A stretch of DNA of 64,000 nt from Erythroxylum novogranatense (GCA_029891385.1 CM057225.1:79199887-79263886); one strand, 5' to 3'; positions 23,113 through 34,784 are shown, counted from the first letter of the stretch. Notes: generated by a model from the sequence alone, not told the origin. Numbers and translations are program-made.

Positions 23113-23117
23113 GAATG

Positions 23118-23364
23118 CTCCCCTCCCCTAATCCACTCCTAGAAGTCTTAAGCCACCTTCTCTTTAGCTACAAATATTAACTGATATGCCCCTCTCCTAA
23201 CTAGTACTAGTAAGATAACCAATTCCAACTTAAGTTAGAAGCAAATGGTTAGAGAGAGTTCAATAATTACGCTACACTTTTTAACAAGGAAGAGGTTAAG
23301 GGCTTTAGAGATTGTAGTGCCACCTCTAGAAGTGCTCAATGAGGGGGATAACAAGTGTAATATT
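23118..23364. other. Unassigned sequence between solo LTR and Cassandra array
   Basis: Continuation of 18840-19276 across the solo LTR. A short plus ORF (23245-23481) runs into the Cassandra LTR and so is not a gene. No family recognised. Confidence 0.4.
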
Positions 23365-23588
23365 TGTAACAACTCAAATCACAGTCAAGCCCTCACAGTT
23401 TTGCTTTTCCCGAGGCCTTCCCAAGAGGTCACCCATCTTGAAACTACTCTCGCCCAAGCACATTTAACCTCAAAGTTCTGATGGGATCCGGTGCATTAAG
23501 CTATGGAAAATGCATCTATAAGGGAGAGGTATCTATACCCTTATAAGGCGTATTTCATTACCCTCTCCAACCGATGTGGGATTTCACA
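23365..23588 (-). mobile_element. Cassandra TRIM LTR copy 1 (internal deletion)
   Basis: TGTAACAACTC to TTTCACA on plus, in minus orientation. It contains 5S rRNA-like sequence at 23411-23498, complementary to the plant 5S block GGATCCCATCAGAACT..GGGCGAGAGTAGT..GATGGGTGACC. Compared with copy 2 it lacks the segment with CACAGATATTGTCCGC. Cassandra elements are short non-coding retrotransposons with a 5S-derived promoter region in each LTR. Confidence 0.88.
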
Positions 23589-23671
23589 CTCTCCACCCCC
23601 TTTAGGGCCCTGCCCTCTTTGAGGCCCAGCCTAACTGACACAATGATTCGGGGACCAGCTTTGATACCACT

Positions 23672-23905
23672 TGTAACAACTCAAATCACCTGTTCACAGA
23701 TATTGTCCGCTTTGAGCCTTCGCTCAGCCAAGCCCTCACGGTTTTGCTTTTTTCGAGGCCTTCCTAAGAGGTCACCCATCCTAGAATTACTGTCGCCCAA
23801 GAACATTTGACCTCGAAGTTTTGACGGGATTCTGTGCATTAGGCAATGGAAAACGCATTTGTAAAGGAGGCTTAGCCTCTTGTCGGTCCAACCGACCCAA
23901 GAATT
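23672..23905 (-). mobile_element. Cassandra TRIM LTR copy 2 (3' part altered)
   Basis: Begins TGTAACAACTCAAATCACC, preceded by TTTGATACCAC, the complement of a degenerate tRNA-Met primer-binding site. 5S-like sequence at 23754-23841 is more diverged than in copies 1 and 3. After about 23850 it departs from the other LTRs (AAGGAGGCTTAGCCTCTTG), so this end is truncated or replaced. The 83 bases between copies 1 and 2 are a much shortened internal region. Confidence 0.8.
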
Positions 23906-23920
23906 GGCTCTGATACCACC

Positions 23921-24180
23921 TGTAATAGCCCAGATCACTCGCTCATAGATATTGTCTGCTTTGAGTCATGGCTCAACCAAGCCCTCAGGGTTTTGCTTTT
24001 CCCGATGACTGCCCAAGAGGTCACCCATCCTTGAACTACTCTTGCCCTAGCACATTTAACCTCGGAGTTCTGATGGGATCCGATGCATTAGGGCATGAAA
24101 AACGCGTCTATAAGGGAGAGGTATCCATACCCTTATAAGGAATATTTTTTTCCCCTCTCTAACCGATGTAGGATCTCACA
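23921..24180 (-). mobile_element. Cassandra TRIM LTR copy 3 (complete)
   Basis: TGTAATAGCCC to GGATCTCACA, 260 bp, preceded by CTCTGATACCACC (primer-binding site complement). 5S-like sequence at 24003-24090. A TATA-less promoter region with GGTATCCATACCC, a perfect palindrome-like word, lies near 24120. The internal gap to copy 4 is only 25 bases. Confidence 0.88.
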
Positions 24181-24205
24181 CTCTATAACTAGCTCTGATA
24201 CCACT

Positions 24206-24309
24206 TGTAACAGCCTAGATCACTTGCTCACAGATATTGTCCGCTTTGGGCCTTAATCCAACCAAGCCCTCACGGTTTTGCTTTTCCCAAGACCTTCTCA
24301 GGAGGTCAC
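24206..24309 (-). mobile_element. Cassandra TRIM LTR copy 4 (truncated)
   Basis: Starts TGTAACAGCCTAGATCAC after CTCTGATACCACT and stops inside the 5S-like block at GGAGGTCACC, where sequence switches strand into copy 5. About 104 bp remain. Confidence 0.85.
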
Positions 24310-24559
24310 CACATCGGTTGGAGAGGGGTACGAAATACGCCTTATAAGGGTATAAATACCTCTCTCTTAAAGACACGTTTTCCATGGCCTAATGTACCGG
24401 ATCCCATCAGAATTTTGAGGTTAAATGTGCTTGGGCGAGAGTAGTTTCAGGATGGGTGACCTCCTGGGAAGGTCTCGGGAAAAGCAAAACTGTGAGGACT
24501 TGGGTAGGCCAAGGCCCAAAGAGGACAATATCTATGAGCAGGTGATTTGGGCTGTTACA
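24310..24559 (+). mobile_element. Cassandra TRIM LTR copy 5 (inverted)
   Basis: Plus orientation: ACATCGGTTGGAGAGGGG to GGGCTGTTACA, lacking only the first bases of the LTR. Its 5S-like sequence at about 24390-24478 is close to the plant 5S rRNA internal promoter segment. Flanks of the whole array are ATATT (23360-23364) and ACATT (24560-24564), four of five bases alike, possibly a decayed TSD. Confidence 0.88.
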
Positions 24560-24569
24560 ACATTACTCT

Positions 24570-25110
24570 TATTAGCTACTTCATCCGAAACATACTAGAT
24601 TTTCTCATCATCAAGCTTGGGCAATAAATAAATGGAAGCATATATGATTGCAACAAACCTTACTTTCAGAAGACAAGATGTTCCTCTTCAATTTTACATC
24701 CAAAGATGTTGCATAAGAGGTTGTAGATGAAGGACCTTGGCATCTCCAAAGTAGACACATCCATCTTTAGCTCTATAAGCCTAATATGAAGATTGAATCT
24801 ATTATAAGTAAGTAAGTTCCCTTCTGGACCAATATTCACAACATGCCTTTAGGTCCACCAAAGGGATAAGTTGCTAAGCTAGTTACATTAGCTCCCAAAT
24901 TTCCATGGTTGAAGAAAATAAAACTATTTAAAAGAATAGGTTATATCCATCTTTTCATAGTGTTAGAGCCTAGTAAGGAACTACAGGATGAGATTCACAT
25001 AATGACTTTATATGAAAATACAGTGAGAGTCTTGTATCAAGCCTTCCTTAGCAGAAAAAGGAAAAATATGGAGACCAATAGGCAAACTCTTTTTTAAAAA
25101 ATGGCTACTT
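24570..25110 (+). pseudogene. L1-type LINE ORF1 remnant (DUF4283-like)
   Basis: Broken frames read NFTSKDVA, VVDEGPWHI and, later, KFPSGPIFTTC and WLKKIKLFKRIGYIHLF, which follow the order of the DUF4283 domain of plant LINE ORF1 (DEGPW, then VWV.LYNVP-like, then the KR-rich end). Stops are frequent. The open frame 24909-25097 is its longest intact piece. No CCHC knuckle is readable. ORF1 proteins bind LINE RNA. Confidence 0.55.
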
Positions 25111-25539
25111 TGAGGTCCTGAGTTAAAAGGTAGATTTCATAAAAAAAGGAATCAATAAAGGAAAAGGATAAAGTTATTCCCTACCTAAAGAAGCAAATTA
25201 ATGATTAATCTCATCCTAAAAGATATGAATCTTTATTTTCTAAAACTATTGAGATGCATTCTAATATAACTTCAAATCTTAAAGATATTAAGCCAATTAT
25301 ACAAAATTTAGCTATTTCTAATGATTCAATTTCAAATTTTGATAAAGCACCAAGGTAATCCAAAGGGACTCAATTATGTTGGAAGCATCTAAGTCAACTG
25401 AAGAGTATAATAGTGTTGGTACTAAATCACAAAGTTGTTCCCTAAATAAAGTTCAATAAGTCAAAAAGGATTTAGAGGAGAGTATTGAATTTAAACCTAG
25501 AACCTAAAGAAGTGTAAGGAAGGATAAAGGCTCTAAGAG

Positions 25540-26900
25540 CCTTTACTGATAGAATGTTATTCTTATCATGAAACCTAAAAGTATTAACTGTTCTATGAAG
25601 CAATTATGCATCAAAATTAGTTAAAATATATGAAACCTATGCCTATAGATTTATTGGAAACCAAAATTAAGGAAGAAAACTAAAAAATCTTAAATTCTTG
25701 GCTAAAAATTGGTGCATTATCACTATTATGGTAGAAATGTCCTTGCATTTGATCCTAATAAAATTGGAGTTACCTTAAAAGAAATATTAAATGAAATTAT
25801 ACAATTATATATTAGTTTACTCCCTAATTAGATTAACTGTGTAATTTCCTTTGTGTATGGTGCTAACTAGGCCTTCCAATGGATAGAACTAACAAGAATC
25901 TACCAATCAATCAATGCACAATAGATTAATCTAAAAGACTTCAATAGCACTATAAATTAGTCCAAAGTAGAAGGCAACATATGTTTGTACTACTTTAATG
26001 CATATTTTAGTGAGTGTGTAAAGATATAGAAGTAACGAAACTCATATATGATAGGAATTACTACACTTACAGCAAAAAACAATATGGTAAATGGTACATT
26101 AAGAAAGAGATGGATAGAACTCTTATATTTTGTTGCTAAAATTTCCTAATAGTTTTGTTAGGTTCTCCAAACATCTACTTATATCACAACCCTATTCATA
26201 TACAAACTTTCACCTAACTCATATCTAGCAAAACTCCCTTCTAATTTAATAATTATCTTACTAAATTAGAAGGATTTGAAGAGGCTCTTACCAACGGTCT
26301 TAGTTATAAAATTAGAAGGAACTACACCGTCATTTGTATAAGGAAGCTATAAAAGGATAAGCATGAGCTTAAAGAACTCAATCAGTAATAAGGTTTAAAC
26401 ACTCAACACTCAATATTAGTTGTTACTAATAAGTTAAAGGCAATTAAAGCTGATATGTATCTCAAATGTGGAGATCTATAGGTATAAAAAGGTGGAAAAG
26501 GAAGCTCTACTAAAGGTTTCATAAGCCCTTGATATACATCACTCATTACTTAAGAAAAAGCCTCGTGTTTAATGGATAAAAGAGGGGAACATAAATGCCT
26601 CATTCTTTAATAAATCAATAGATTCTAGGTGAAACATCAATTGCATCACATCTCTTTTAAGAGAGCATGGTAGTGTTCCACAAATTCACAAGGAATTGAA
26701 GTAGGAAGGTTATAATTATTTTCAAAGTTCCTTGAGCTCTTTAAGCCCCAAAAACTCTATTTTCCTACTACTCAAGTCCTAGGCATATGATGATATCTCT
26801 GAGGAGGATGCTAAAGTTTAATCTAGCTCTTTACCCCTAATGATATGGAAAGAGTAGTCTTTGAACTCCCTCTAAGTAAGTCTTCTAGACCTAATGGTTT
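25540..26900 (+). pseudogene. LINE endonuclease region remnant
   Basis: Fragments such as VHYHYYGRNVLAFDPNKIGV and NCVISFVYGAN match the pattern of the apurinic-type endonuclease of plant L1 elements (a W/VAWDP-like segment, then FVYG..). Stops and frameshifts throughout. Placed by order between ORF1 and RT. Confidence 0.5.
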
Positions 26901-26929
26901 AAATGGCTTATTTTTTTCAAAAATCCTAG

Positions 26930-28700
26930 CCTTACTTCAAAGATCTAATCACCAAAGAAGTCTTAAAATTCTTTATTAATTGAATGATGTTAAAAGAAAT
27001 CAACAAAACCTATATTTGCCTAATCCTTAAAGTCTAAAATCCTAACTCCCTCAATATTTTAGACCAATCTCTTATTGCAACATAATTTACAAAATCATGT
27101 GCTTCAAGGCTTCAATTGGTGCTGAAGCCACTAATTAAAGGCTCTCAAAATGCTTTTAGGTCATGAAGATTGATTAGAGATAATGTTCTTCTGACCTTAG
27201 AACTATTTAAAGCCTATGAAAAGAAAAATTTTAATAGAAATTTTTCCATTAAAGTGTACTTTTACAAAGCCTTTTATTCAATACACTGAAGATATATTTT
27301 GCACCTATTTGAAGTTTTTAAATTCTATGTAATTCATTAAAACCAATGTATTAATACTACTTTCTTTAGAGTTCTAATCAATAGAGTGCCTACTAAATTG
27401 TTTAAAAGAGGGAAAGAGTCAAAGCAAGAGGACCTCCTATCCCCTTACCTCTTCATTCTATACATTGATTTTCTCATAAGGCTGATTGAAATGTATATTA
27501 AGCATAATAAGAGTTTCAAGTTTCACTCTAAATATAAAGGAATCTTCATCCTAGTATTTTTGGATGACTTCCCTAAAGTTGAGGATATATTAGTTTGTTT
27601 ATTAATATTTACACTAAACACATTTTAAGTTTTTTTAGGCCTCTATATCAACCATAATAAATGTTATATGCTAGTAGTTATTATTGCTAAAGTTATAACT
27701 CCTTGATTAGCTTTAGACACAAGCATTGAACTCAAAGATCTACCTTTTTTCTACCTAGGAATCCCAATCACCACAAGAAGATTAAACTTTAGGTATTGCA
27801 CTTCATCGTTAGAGAAAATTCAAAAGAGGATTTATCCTTTGTTGGTTGAATCTAATTGATTAACTTTATTTCAAACTTTCTCCATACATATTGGTCCTTT
27901 TATATTTTCCTATCAAAACAGATTATCAAGGCCATTAAAAAGATGATGAGATGCATTTTTTAATTAAGTGAATCAAACAAAGAATATCATGCCAAAGTCA
28001 AATGGTTAGATGTATGCAAACCAAAAGTTATTTATAAGAGAGTGTATCATTTTTATAAACATACTCAACATATCTTTTCTAATAGGTACAATATGAATTC
28101 TAACTAAAAAAGATGCTCTAATGGTTCAATGGCTTCATACCTATTTCATAAAAGGTAAAAGCTTTTAGGAAATGAGAAGCTCAACATCAAATTATTAGTT
28201 CATAAGGTAATTGCTTAGGTTAAGGAAGTCACTTGAAATGTGCTTCAATTTTAATATTAGTTATGGAAAAAATACATATTTATGGTATGATAATTAGAGT
28301 AAGAATGGTTCCTTTCATTTCTCCACACTCAGAAGGATGTTTCTTGAATCATCAAAAGTCAAAAATCTTATAGATGGAAGCAACTGGACATGCAATGCTT
28401 CTTTATTTGAAAATTTAATACTTGGTTGCTCTCTCAGTCTTTCAAGGGAAACTCACTATGTCTGGTTGAAGTATTCCTTAGAAAAATATACAAATGCTTT
28501 ATATAAAAAGTTCATAATTCCTAACATACGGAGAATTAATTAGTATGAGATAGTTTGGTTAAAAAAACTACTAGAAAATTCTCATTTCTATTATGGATTG
28601 TCTATATGCAAAGACTAGGAATCTTAAATAAATAAAGCTCCCTTAATAGTTCCCAAATATGTTGTAATGTAGGAAAGAGCAAGAATGCACTCAACATATT
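26930..28700 (+). pseudogene. LINE reverse transcriptase and C-terminal region remnant
   Basis: In order: KTYICLILK, RLQLVLKPLIKGSQNAF, DNVLLTLELFKAYEKKNF, KVYFYKAF, then the open frame 27386-27628 with DLLSPYLFILYIDFLIRLIE and VFLDDFPKV (the FADD motif decayed to FLDD), FFYLGIPITTRR, and later GKNTYLWYDN near 28265-28295. This is the plant L1 RT order, plus strand. At least ten disruptions. Confidence 0.75.
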
Positions 28701-29934
28701 TTCTTTAAATGTCTGTCAAAATATGGTATGTAATTCAAAAGCTTTATAACATCTATGTTTATGTTGAGATCTTTCATAAGTTATAGCAAATGATATCTAC
28801 TTTAGACAAATAAAAACATCAATATCTTGGTTTACGAAAATACCATATATATAATATTGTCCGAAAGGAATTTCATAATCTTCAAAGGCGACATAAAGTC
28901 TAGTGATCAAGTTATGTAAGATATATTTTAAGGGGTTAGAGAGCCAATTCTCATAAATAAGCTTCACTCCTTTAATTCCTTGTTTACCTTAAAATGATCC
29001 CTTTCCTAACGAGGTTAAAAGATCAGATGAAAAGTATACAACTTCCTCATTAAAATTTATGTGTATTGCTTTTCTTAAAGTTATACGTAAAGGACTTAGT
29101 TGATTCTATACCTTATATGCATCTTAGTTTGGCTAGTGCATTCACATTCTTTAGGATTGAACTTTTAATTTTTTAAAAGTATAAAAATATGTCTATATTA
29201 GAGGTCATGTTAAAATTCTTAAATAGTATCATATTAGTAAGATATAAAGTTCACGACTTTATTAATATGATTTGTAGTTAAAAATAAAATTTTAAGATTT
29301 TAGTTTTTGTAACTAAATTTAGTAATATGAGTAGTAGCTTTTATAAATTACTAATATCTTAAGATAAAAGTTATGAATAATAAAAATGCCATAAATTAAT
29401 CATGGTCAATAATAGTTTTAGTTTAAGTAAACATAGTTAGGCATAATTAAATTTAATAATGTTAATTATAAATTTTGTAAAGTTACAAACATTATAATAG
29501 TAACTTTTTGTTAATGTTTATCAAATAATTTTTATGGATATTATCATGTAAATGAGTATAACAAGAAATTAAACAAAACCAAAATAAAAATTTATGTGGT
29601 CGATTAGTATGTTAACTATGTTCAAGTAATGAGATTTTTTATTACTGTGAGAAGACAATATAAGCAAAATAGTAAGGCTATAATCTTTAACAAGATATAA
29701 CTTTTATAAAGGAATTTTTAGACAAGGTTACATATAAGAAGTCTAAGGATAATAAAATTCTATTTCCACAGATGTTTGAGGATAATGGAATTATATTTCT
29801 ATAATTTCCAAAAACAATTATAGTTCTAAATATCTTTGGATTTTGTGTCATGAGTCTTACGTCTAATCCATTCTTGATACTGTTACCAATTTGTTGTTGA
29901 CTTTTTAAACTCTCTAAGGAGTACGGGTGCCCCT
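28701..29934. other. AT-rich stretch, nothing recognised
   Basis: A/T-rich with no long frame, no terminal repeats that I can pair and no RNA-like feature. It may include the 3' end of the LINE and unrelated sequence. Confidence 0.45.
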
Positions 29935-30516
29935 TTTAAATTATTTAATGGGCTCTCTTATCAGGAAGGTTTCATGCAGCTTATGGAAAGTTCTGGAACC
30001 ACAATGTGACAGGTTTCAAATCTTATCAACTCATACGAAAACTAAGAAGGGATAAACAAGCAATCAAAGGTTTCTCTAATGCAAATTCTAGGCAAATAAA
30101 GTTCACTCACCAGCTTCTAAGAGGGGCCCAAAATGCTTGATATAATTTCCCTCATAACAACCAATTGAATCAGATTGAATCTATTTAATTAAAGGACCAT
30201 TATGATTATATTAATTTACATAATTATATCTTGAAACAAAAGGCTTGCCTAAATTGGTTAAGAGATGGTGACTCTAACACTAAATTCTTCCATACTTCCT
30301 TACTTGCAAGGAGAAATAGGAATATAATTGTAGAACTCAAAGACTCCTCTAGTAACTCTGTCTCTAATCAAGATTCTTTATTAATGCTTACATGGGATTT
30401 CTTTTTGTAGTTAATAGGCACCGAAGAAAGTTCCAATGATGCTTATAACATTAGAATAATTATCATTGACACTAGAATAGATTATCCATATGATTGTCTC
30501 ATGGTAGGTCATCCAA
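29935..30516 (+). pseudogene. Second LINE fragment (endonuclease-RT linker)
   Basis: The plus frame reads RAFHAAYGKFWNHNVTGF, then a helical linker, then CLNWLRDGDSNTKFFHTSL and ARRNRNIIVEL, the conserved WLKEGDRNTKFFH block just before RT in plant L1 elements. Because RT lies upstream at 27060, this is a separate copy. It is cut on the right at the nest of retrotransposons. Confidence 0.75.
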
Positions 30517-30519
30517 TGT

Positions 30520-33129
30520 TGTAGCGCCCCCTCACCGTAGAGTATACACCGGGGCGCCCGTAGGTCGTACCGATGCATAACCCACAACGAGGATGCACTA
30601 CGAACCGATCATTTCTATAAACCTCATGGCATCAATACAATAAAGCAGTAATATCGAATTCACTAAATTTTAAACCAAAAGATTCCTTTCCATTCATTTC
30701 GTAAACCATCAGTACATCATCAGATCATATTTACAACTGTACAAGTCCAAAAGAACTAACATAGCTCCTACAAAAGTCATCCACAAAATACCCCCAAAAG
30801 ATCCCCAGCTGACAGACCTGTGGGCCATGCTCCTCTCACCGGCACACACAGCAGGATAAGTCTCACTGATCGGAGCTAGAAATCAAACTATCTCTGACCT
30901 GAAAAATAGATGCAATGTTGGGTGAGTTTGCAAACTCAGTGAGAAACCATCATCGATGGTTTACCCAACTCATGCATCTACAGACAATCACATAATATTG
31001 TACATATATCATAACCAAGAAATCACATGCAGTCAATTTCACATTTATAAGGCGATATGCCTTTCACACAATTCACATGTAAACATTCATATATGAAATG
31101 TGCATGTGACTCTTTCATTTTCTTTCATTGTTGTGACCGTGCGCCTGAGCTCATATACGTTGAGCCGTTGGCTCTGAAACATCGGGCTCAGAAGCCCTAA
31201 TACATTGAGCATAAAGCTCTGCAAATCGTTGGGCATATAGCCCTGTGCGTTGAGCTTAAAGCTCTGAATACGGTGGCTACACCGGTCACAACTGCCTTTA
31301 TCTCGATCATATCATATGCATGTATGCACATGTCCACTTTACAATACATGCATCATATTAGAATCCCATATACCTAATTCTTACCATTTGAAATCAATTA
31401 TGAATAATTTATGCACAATCAACACTTCTATATCACAGTCCAAATATCCCGAACACCCGTGGTCCGGAATCAATCAAATCAAACACATATAATCCGTCCT
31501 TAACTCCACATGGCATATTTGCATAAAATTAAACACATAAAGGTTGAGAAACCAACTAGGTTACTCACCTCAGAACTTCCGAGCTACTGTCGGGAAGTCT
31601 AGCCTACGTCGGACGATCGACGATTCACTTGAGCCGCTATAACAATCAAAATATAAATAACATTATAAATTGTACCAATTTTAATGTCCAATGATGCATA
31701 AGAATCGAATAATGTACGTACTATACGTGTTCTGACATTTCCGACACAAATCCAAATTTCTCGATCTCAATTTCTAATTCCCAAATTCCTAATCTCCAAA
31801 TTGAATTTAATCTATAATTAATTAAATCATCAATTTCGCAAATCCCCTAACTTAAAAACCTCAATTCCAATTTTTTTCAGAAACAAGCATTCCTCGCCGC
31901 GGCATCAGCTCCCTCGCCGCGGCAAGCTCCCCTCTCAAACCACCTTCGCCGTATGTAAACACGCCGCAGCCCGAATCATGCGCCATTTGTCCTCGCCATG
32001 GCGCCTTTATCTTATTTGTTCGTCATGCGTCGCGGCGTGCAACCACGAACACGCCCAGAAAACCCAGAAATCTCCAGATTTTCGACTGAAATCTTCTTCA
32101 AATCCAGTTTTTCTCCTCACAAATCACTTCTAAATAATTCCATACCTATCATACAACTAATCTTTAACCTTTATTTCATCAAACAATTTAATTCCCTAAA
32201 ATTCAACCCTAAATTCACCGAAAATCATCATCGAAAACCCTAAATCACAAATCCTCAAATTTTCATGTTTAATCCTCCAAATAACTCTATAAATTAACCA
32301 ATCAAACTATACAAGACAAGTTAGAAGTAACTTACCTGATTAATAACTTCAAATCTCCAAGAATCACACCAAATCAAAGCCCACGATACCCACGGTTCTC
32401 AACAAATTCAAACCCATTTCAACTCTTTTCCAACACCAACCAAAGGGATCTATTAAGGATGGAAGAAGGAGCAACTTGTGGAAAGAAATCAGCAACACTC
32501 CAAGGAGAATCCACAATGAAGGAAGAAAGAAGAGGAAGTTTATGTCGGAAGCAAGAAGAAAATCGTGGAGAAATTTTCAAAGGTAGGGCTATATATATAT
32601 TAAAGAATCAAGGGCTTGATTGGCTAATTTAAATGCCACCAGTCTGATCCGAACCACCTCAAGTCAATCTCTAATTCTAATTTCTCCCGAGTTCCAATGG
32701 CTAAACCCTAATTCCTCAATTTAAATTTCTAATCTATCTGTGCCATTGGGTAATCAATTTCAAAATCGGAAATTCAATTAATCAATCATCTATCAATTTT
32801 TCCGGTCCGGGCCTATTGCTCCGAAAATTCCAGAAAAATTTCTATAAATCCTCAAAAATAGAAAACTAATTATCGTATACTCCAATTTCATAATTCAATT
32901 TCTTAACTTTCATTTCTCACTCAAATTCAATCCTCGAGTCCAATTAGACCTAAATTTCCACACATGTCCTAATCATCTCCAAACTCAAATTATCCCACTC
33001 AAATCGGAAATATGTCATACATGTACGCATCGCATTTAATGCCAATAATACACATATTATATAATGAATGCTCATGTCGAATACGAATGCAATGAACTGT
33101 ACACATCCCATCGGTGACGGGATGTTACA
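30520..33129 (-). mobile_element. 3' LTR of element A
   Basis: 2610 bp. On minus it starts TGTAACATCCCGTCACC and ends GGGGGCGCTACA. TATA-like TATATATATAGCC on minus at about 32585-32602. Downstream in the sense direction: a GC-rich palindrome island (31890-32045), a donor-like AGGTGAGT (GT at 31568), a hairpin ladder (31162-31264), a palindrome pair (30920-30965) and an acceptor-like TTTTTCAGGT (AG at 30899). Confidence 0.93.
31162..31264 (-). repeat. Ladder of five mini-hairpins in the LTR of A
   Basis: GAGCCGTTGGCTC (31162), GGGCTCAGAAGCCC (31184), GAGCATAAAGCTC (31207), GGGCATATAGCCC (31231) and GAGCTTAAAGCTC (31252). Each has a 4-5 bp stem, and they start 21-24 bp apart. The partner LTR keeps most of them (about 57830-57930), but the first is disrupted there. 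Confidence 0.85.
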
Positions 33130-33141
33130 ATTCTCCCCTCC
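33130..33141 (-). other. Polypurine tract of element A
   Basis: Minus-strand GGAGGGGAGAAT abuts the 3' LTR start. It primes plus-strand cDNA synthesis. Confidence 0.85.
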
Positions 33142-33926
33142 TAATAAAAATTTCGTCCCGAAATTTTCTTACCTGACTGATCAAACAGATGAGGGTACTG
33201 CCTCCTCATGTGCTCCTCAGTCTCCCAAGTCGCCTCCTCGGTCGAATGGTTCTTCCAAAGGACTTTCACCAATGGAATCACCCGGGACCTCAACTGCTTG
33301 ACCCGCGATCCAATAATCCGCACCGGCTCCTCAACATAACTCAGATCACTGGCTATTTCTATCTCCTGAGCCGGAATCACATGAGTCGGGTCAGAACGAT
33401 ATCTCTGAAGCATGCTCACATGAAAAACGTCATGCAACTGAGACATCTCACTCGGCAAGGCCAATCTGTACGCCAACTGTCCGATCCTCTTGGTAATCTC
33501 ATACAGACCTATATACCGAGGACTCAACTTGCCCTTACGGCCAAATCTCAGAACTCCTCTCCACGGAGACACTCTGAGGAACACTCTATCTCCTACAGCA
33601 TACTCCATCTCTCTCCGATGCTGATCCACATAGCTCTTCTACCTGTCCTGAGCTACCTTGATGCGACTCCGAATCAACTGTACCTTATCTACTGTGTCCT
33701 GGATCAGCTCGGGATCCTCTAACATCCTCATACCCTCTTCATCCTAGTAAAGAGGGGATCTACACGGACGTCCATTTAAAGCCTCATACGGTGCCATACC
33801 AATGCTACTTTGGTACTGATTATTATATGCAAACTCTACCAGAGGCAAATACTGATCCCATGCACCTCGGAACTCCAATAAACAGGCTCTCAACATATCC
33901 TCAACTCGCTCTAATAGTCCTCTCAC
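33141..33926 (-). pseudogene. Element A integrase C-terminal half and chromodomain
   Basis: Two open stretches, 33926-33744 and 33629-33141. The first carries PLVEFAYNNQYQSSIGMAPY. The second has VGDRVFLRVSPWRGVLRF, then RYIGLYEI (the GPY/F motif with Leu for Pro) and ends in a chromodomain, VLWKNHSTEEATWETEEHM, as in Tekay chromoviruses, where it is thought to steer integration to marked chromatin. A stop at about 33640-33740 separates the halves. The C-terminus directly overlaps the polypurine tract. Confidence 0.88.
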
Positions 33927-34779
33927 TCATCCATCTGTGCGAGGATGAAACGTTGTCTTTCAAGTTCAATCTGGTCCCCATAGCTGACTGCAGGCTCCTC
34001 CAGAACCTCGAAGTAAATCTGGGATCCCTATCTGACACTATCGAAACTGGGACCCCATGTAGTCGAACTATCTCTGCTACATACTTCTAGGCCAACTGAT
34101 CAAGGGTATTACTCTCCCTTACTGGCAAGAAGTGAGCTGATTTAGTCAATCGGTCCACTATGACCCAGATAGCATCACACTGCTTCGGCGTCCTGGGCAA
34201 CCCCATGATAAAGTCCATCGTAATGCGTTCCCATTTCCACTCCGGAATTGGCAACGAATGCAACCTCCCAACTGGGGCCTGGTGCTCAGCCTTAACCTGC
34301 TGGCACGACAAACACCGAGAAACAAACTCTGCCACATGCTTTTTCATACCTGGCCACCAGAAATGCAACTTAAGAGTGCGATACATCTTGGTGACAACAG
34401 GATGCATGGCATAAGCAACCAAATGAGCCTCCTCCAAAATCTCTCGCCTCAAATCATCTATACCAGGAACACAAAACCTCTAGCCCATCCACAAAGTACC
34501 ATCCCTCAGCTCAAACTCAAACTGCCATCCTGATCTGACTCTATTCATCAGTCTCACCAATACCGGATCCCGATCCTGAACTCTCCTGATCCGATCATGC
34601 AACACTGGTCTCAGCCTCAAAGTCGCTATCAGAGCTCCCTCCTGACTCAAATCCATCTGCACATTGAGAGCTCTCAACTGAACTAAGCACGGCAACCTCG
34701 AAACCTGAATCTGAGCTGCACTACCATGCGATCTCCTACTCAATGCATCAGCCACCACATTGGCTTTCCCTGGGTGGTA
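33927..34779 (-). pseudogene. Element A RNase H end, integrase zinc finger and core
   Basis: 34779-34480 begins with YHPGKANVVADALSRR (the RNase H/integrase boundary). After a stop, 34452-34087 has the HHCC finger (HLVAYAMHPVVTKMYRTLKL .. CLSCQQVK) and the core start RITMDFIMGLP, with the first catalytic Asp. The second Asp, SIVSDRDPRF, is on the far side of a stop near 34090. The third block is broken: FHPRTDG is followed by a stop near 33930. The first residues of this segment join in frame to 54211 once the inserted 19.4 kb and one TSD copy are removed. Confidence 0.85.
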
Positions 34780-34784
34780 CTCGA

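Noticed and set aside
23411..24478. 5S rRNA genes
   Set aside because: The 5S-like blocks are incomplete, diverged and bounded by TGTAAC..TCACA LTR ends with primer-binding sites, so they are Cassandra LTRs.
33068..34533. Plus-strand ORFs across 33068-34533
   Set aside because: Antisense shadows of the integrase of element A.
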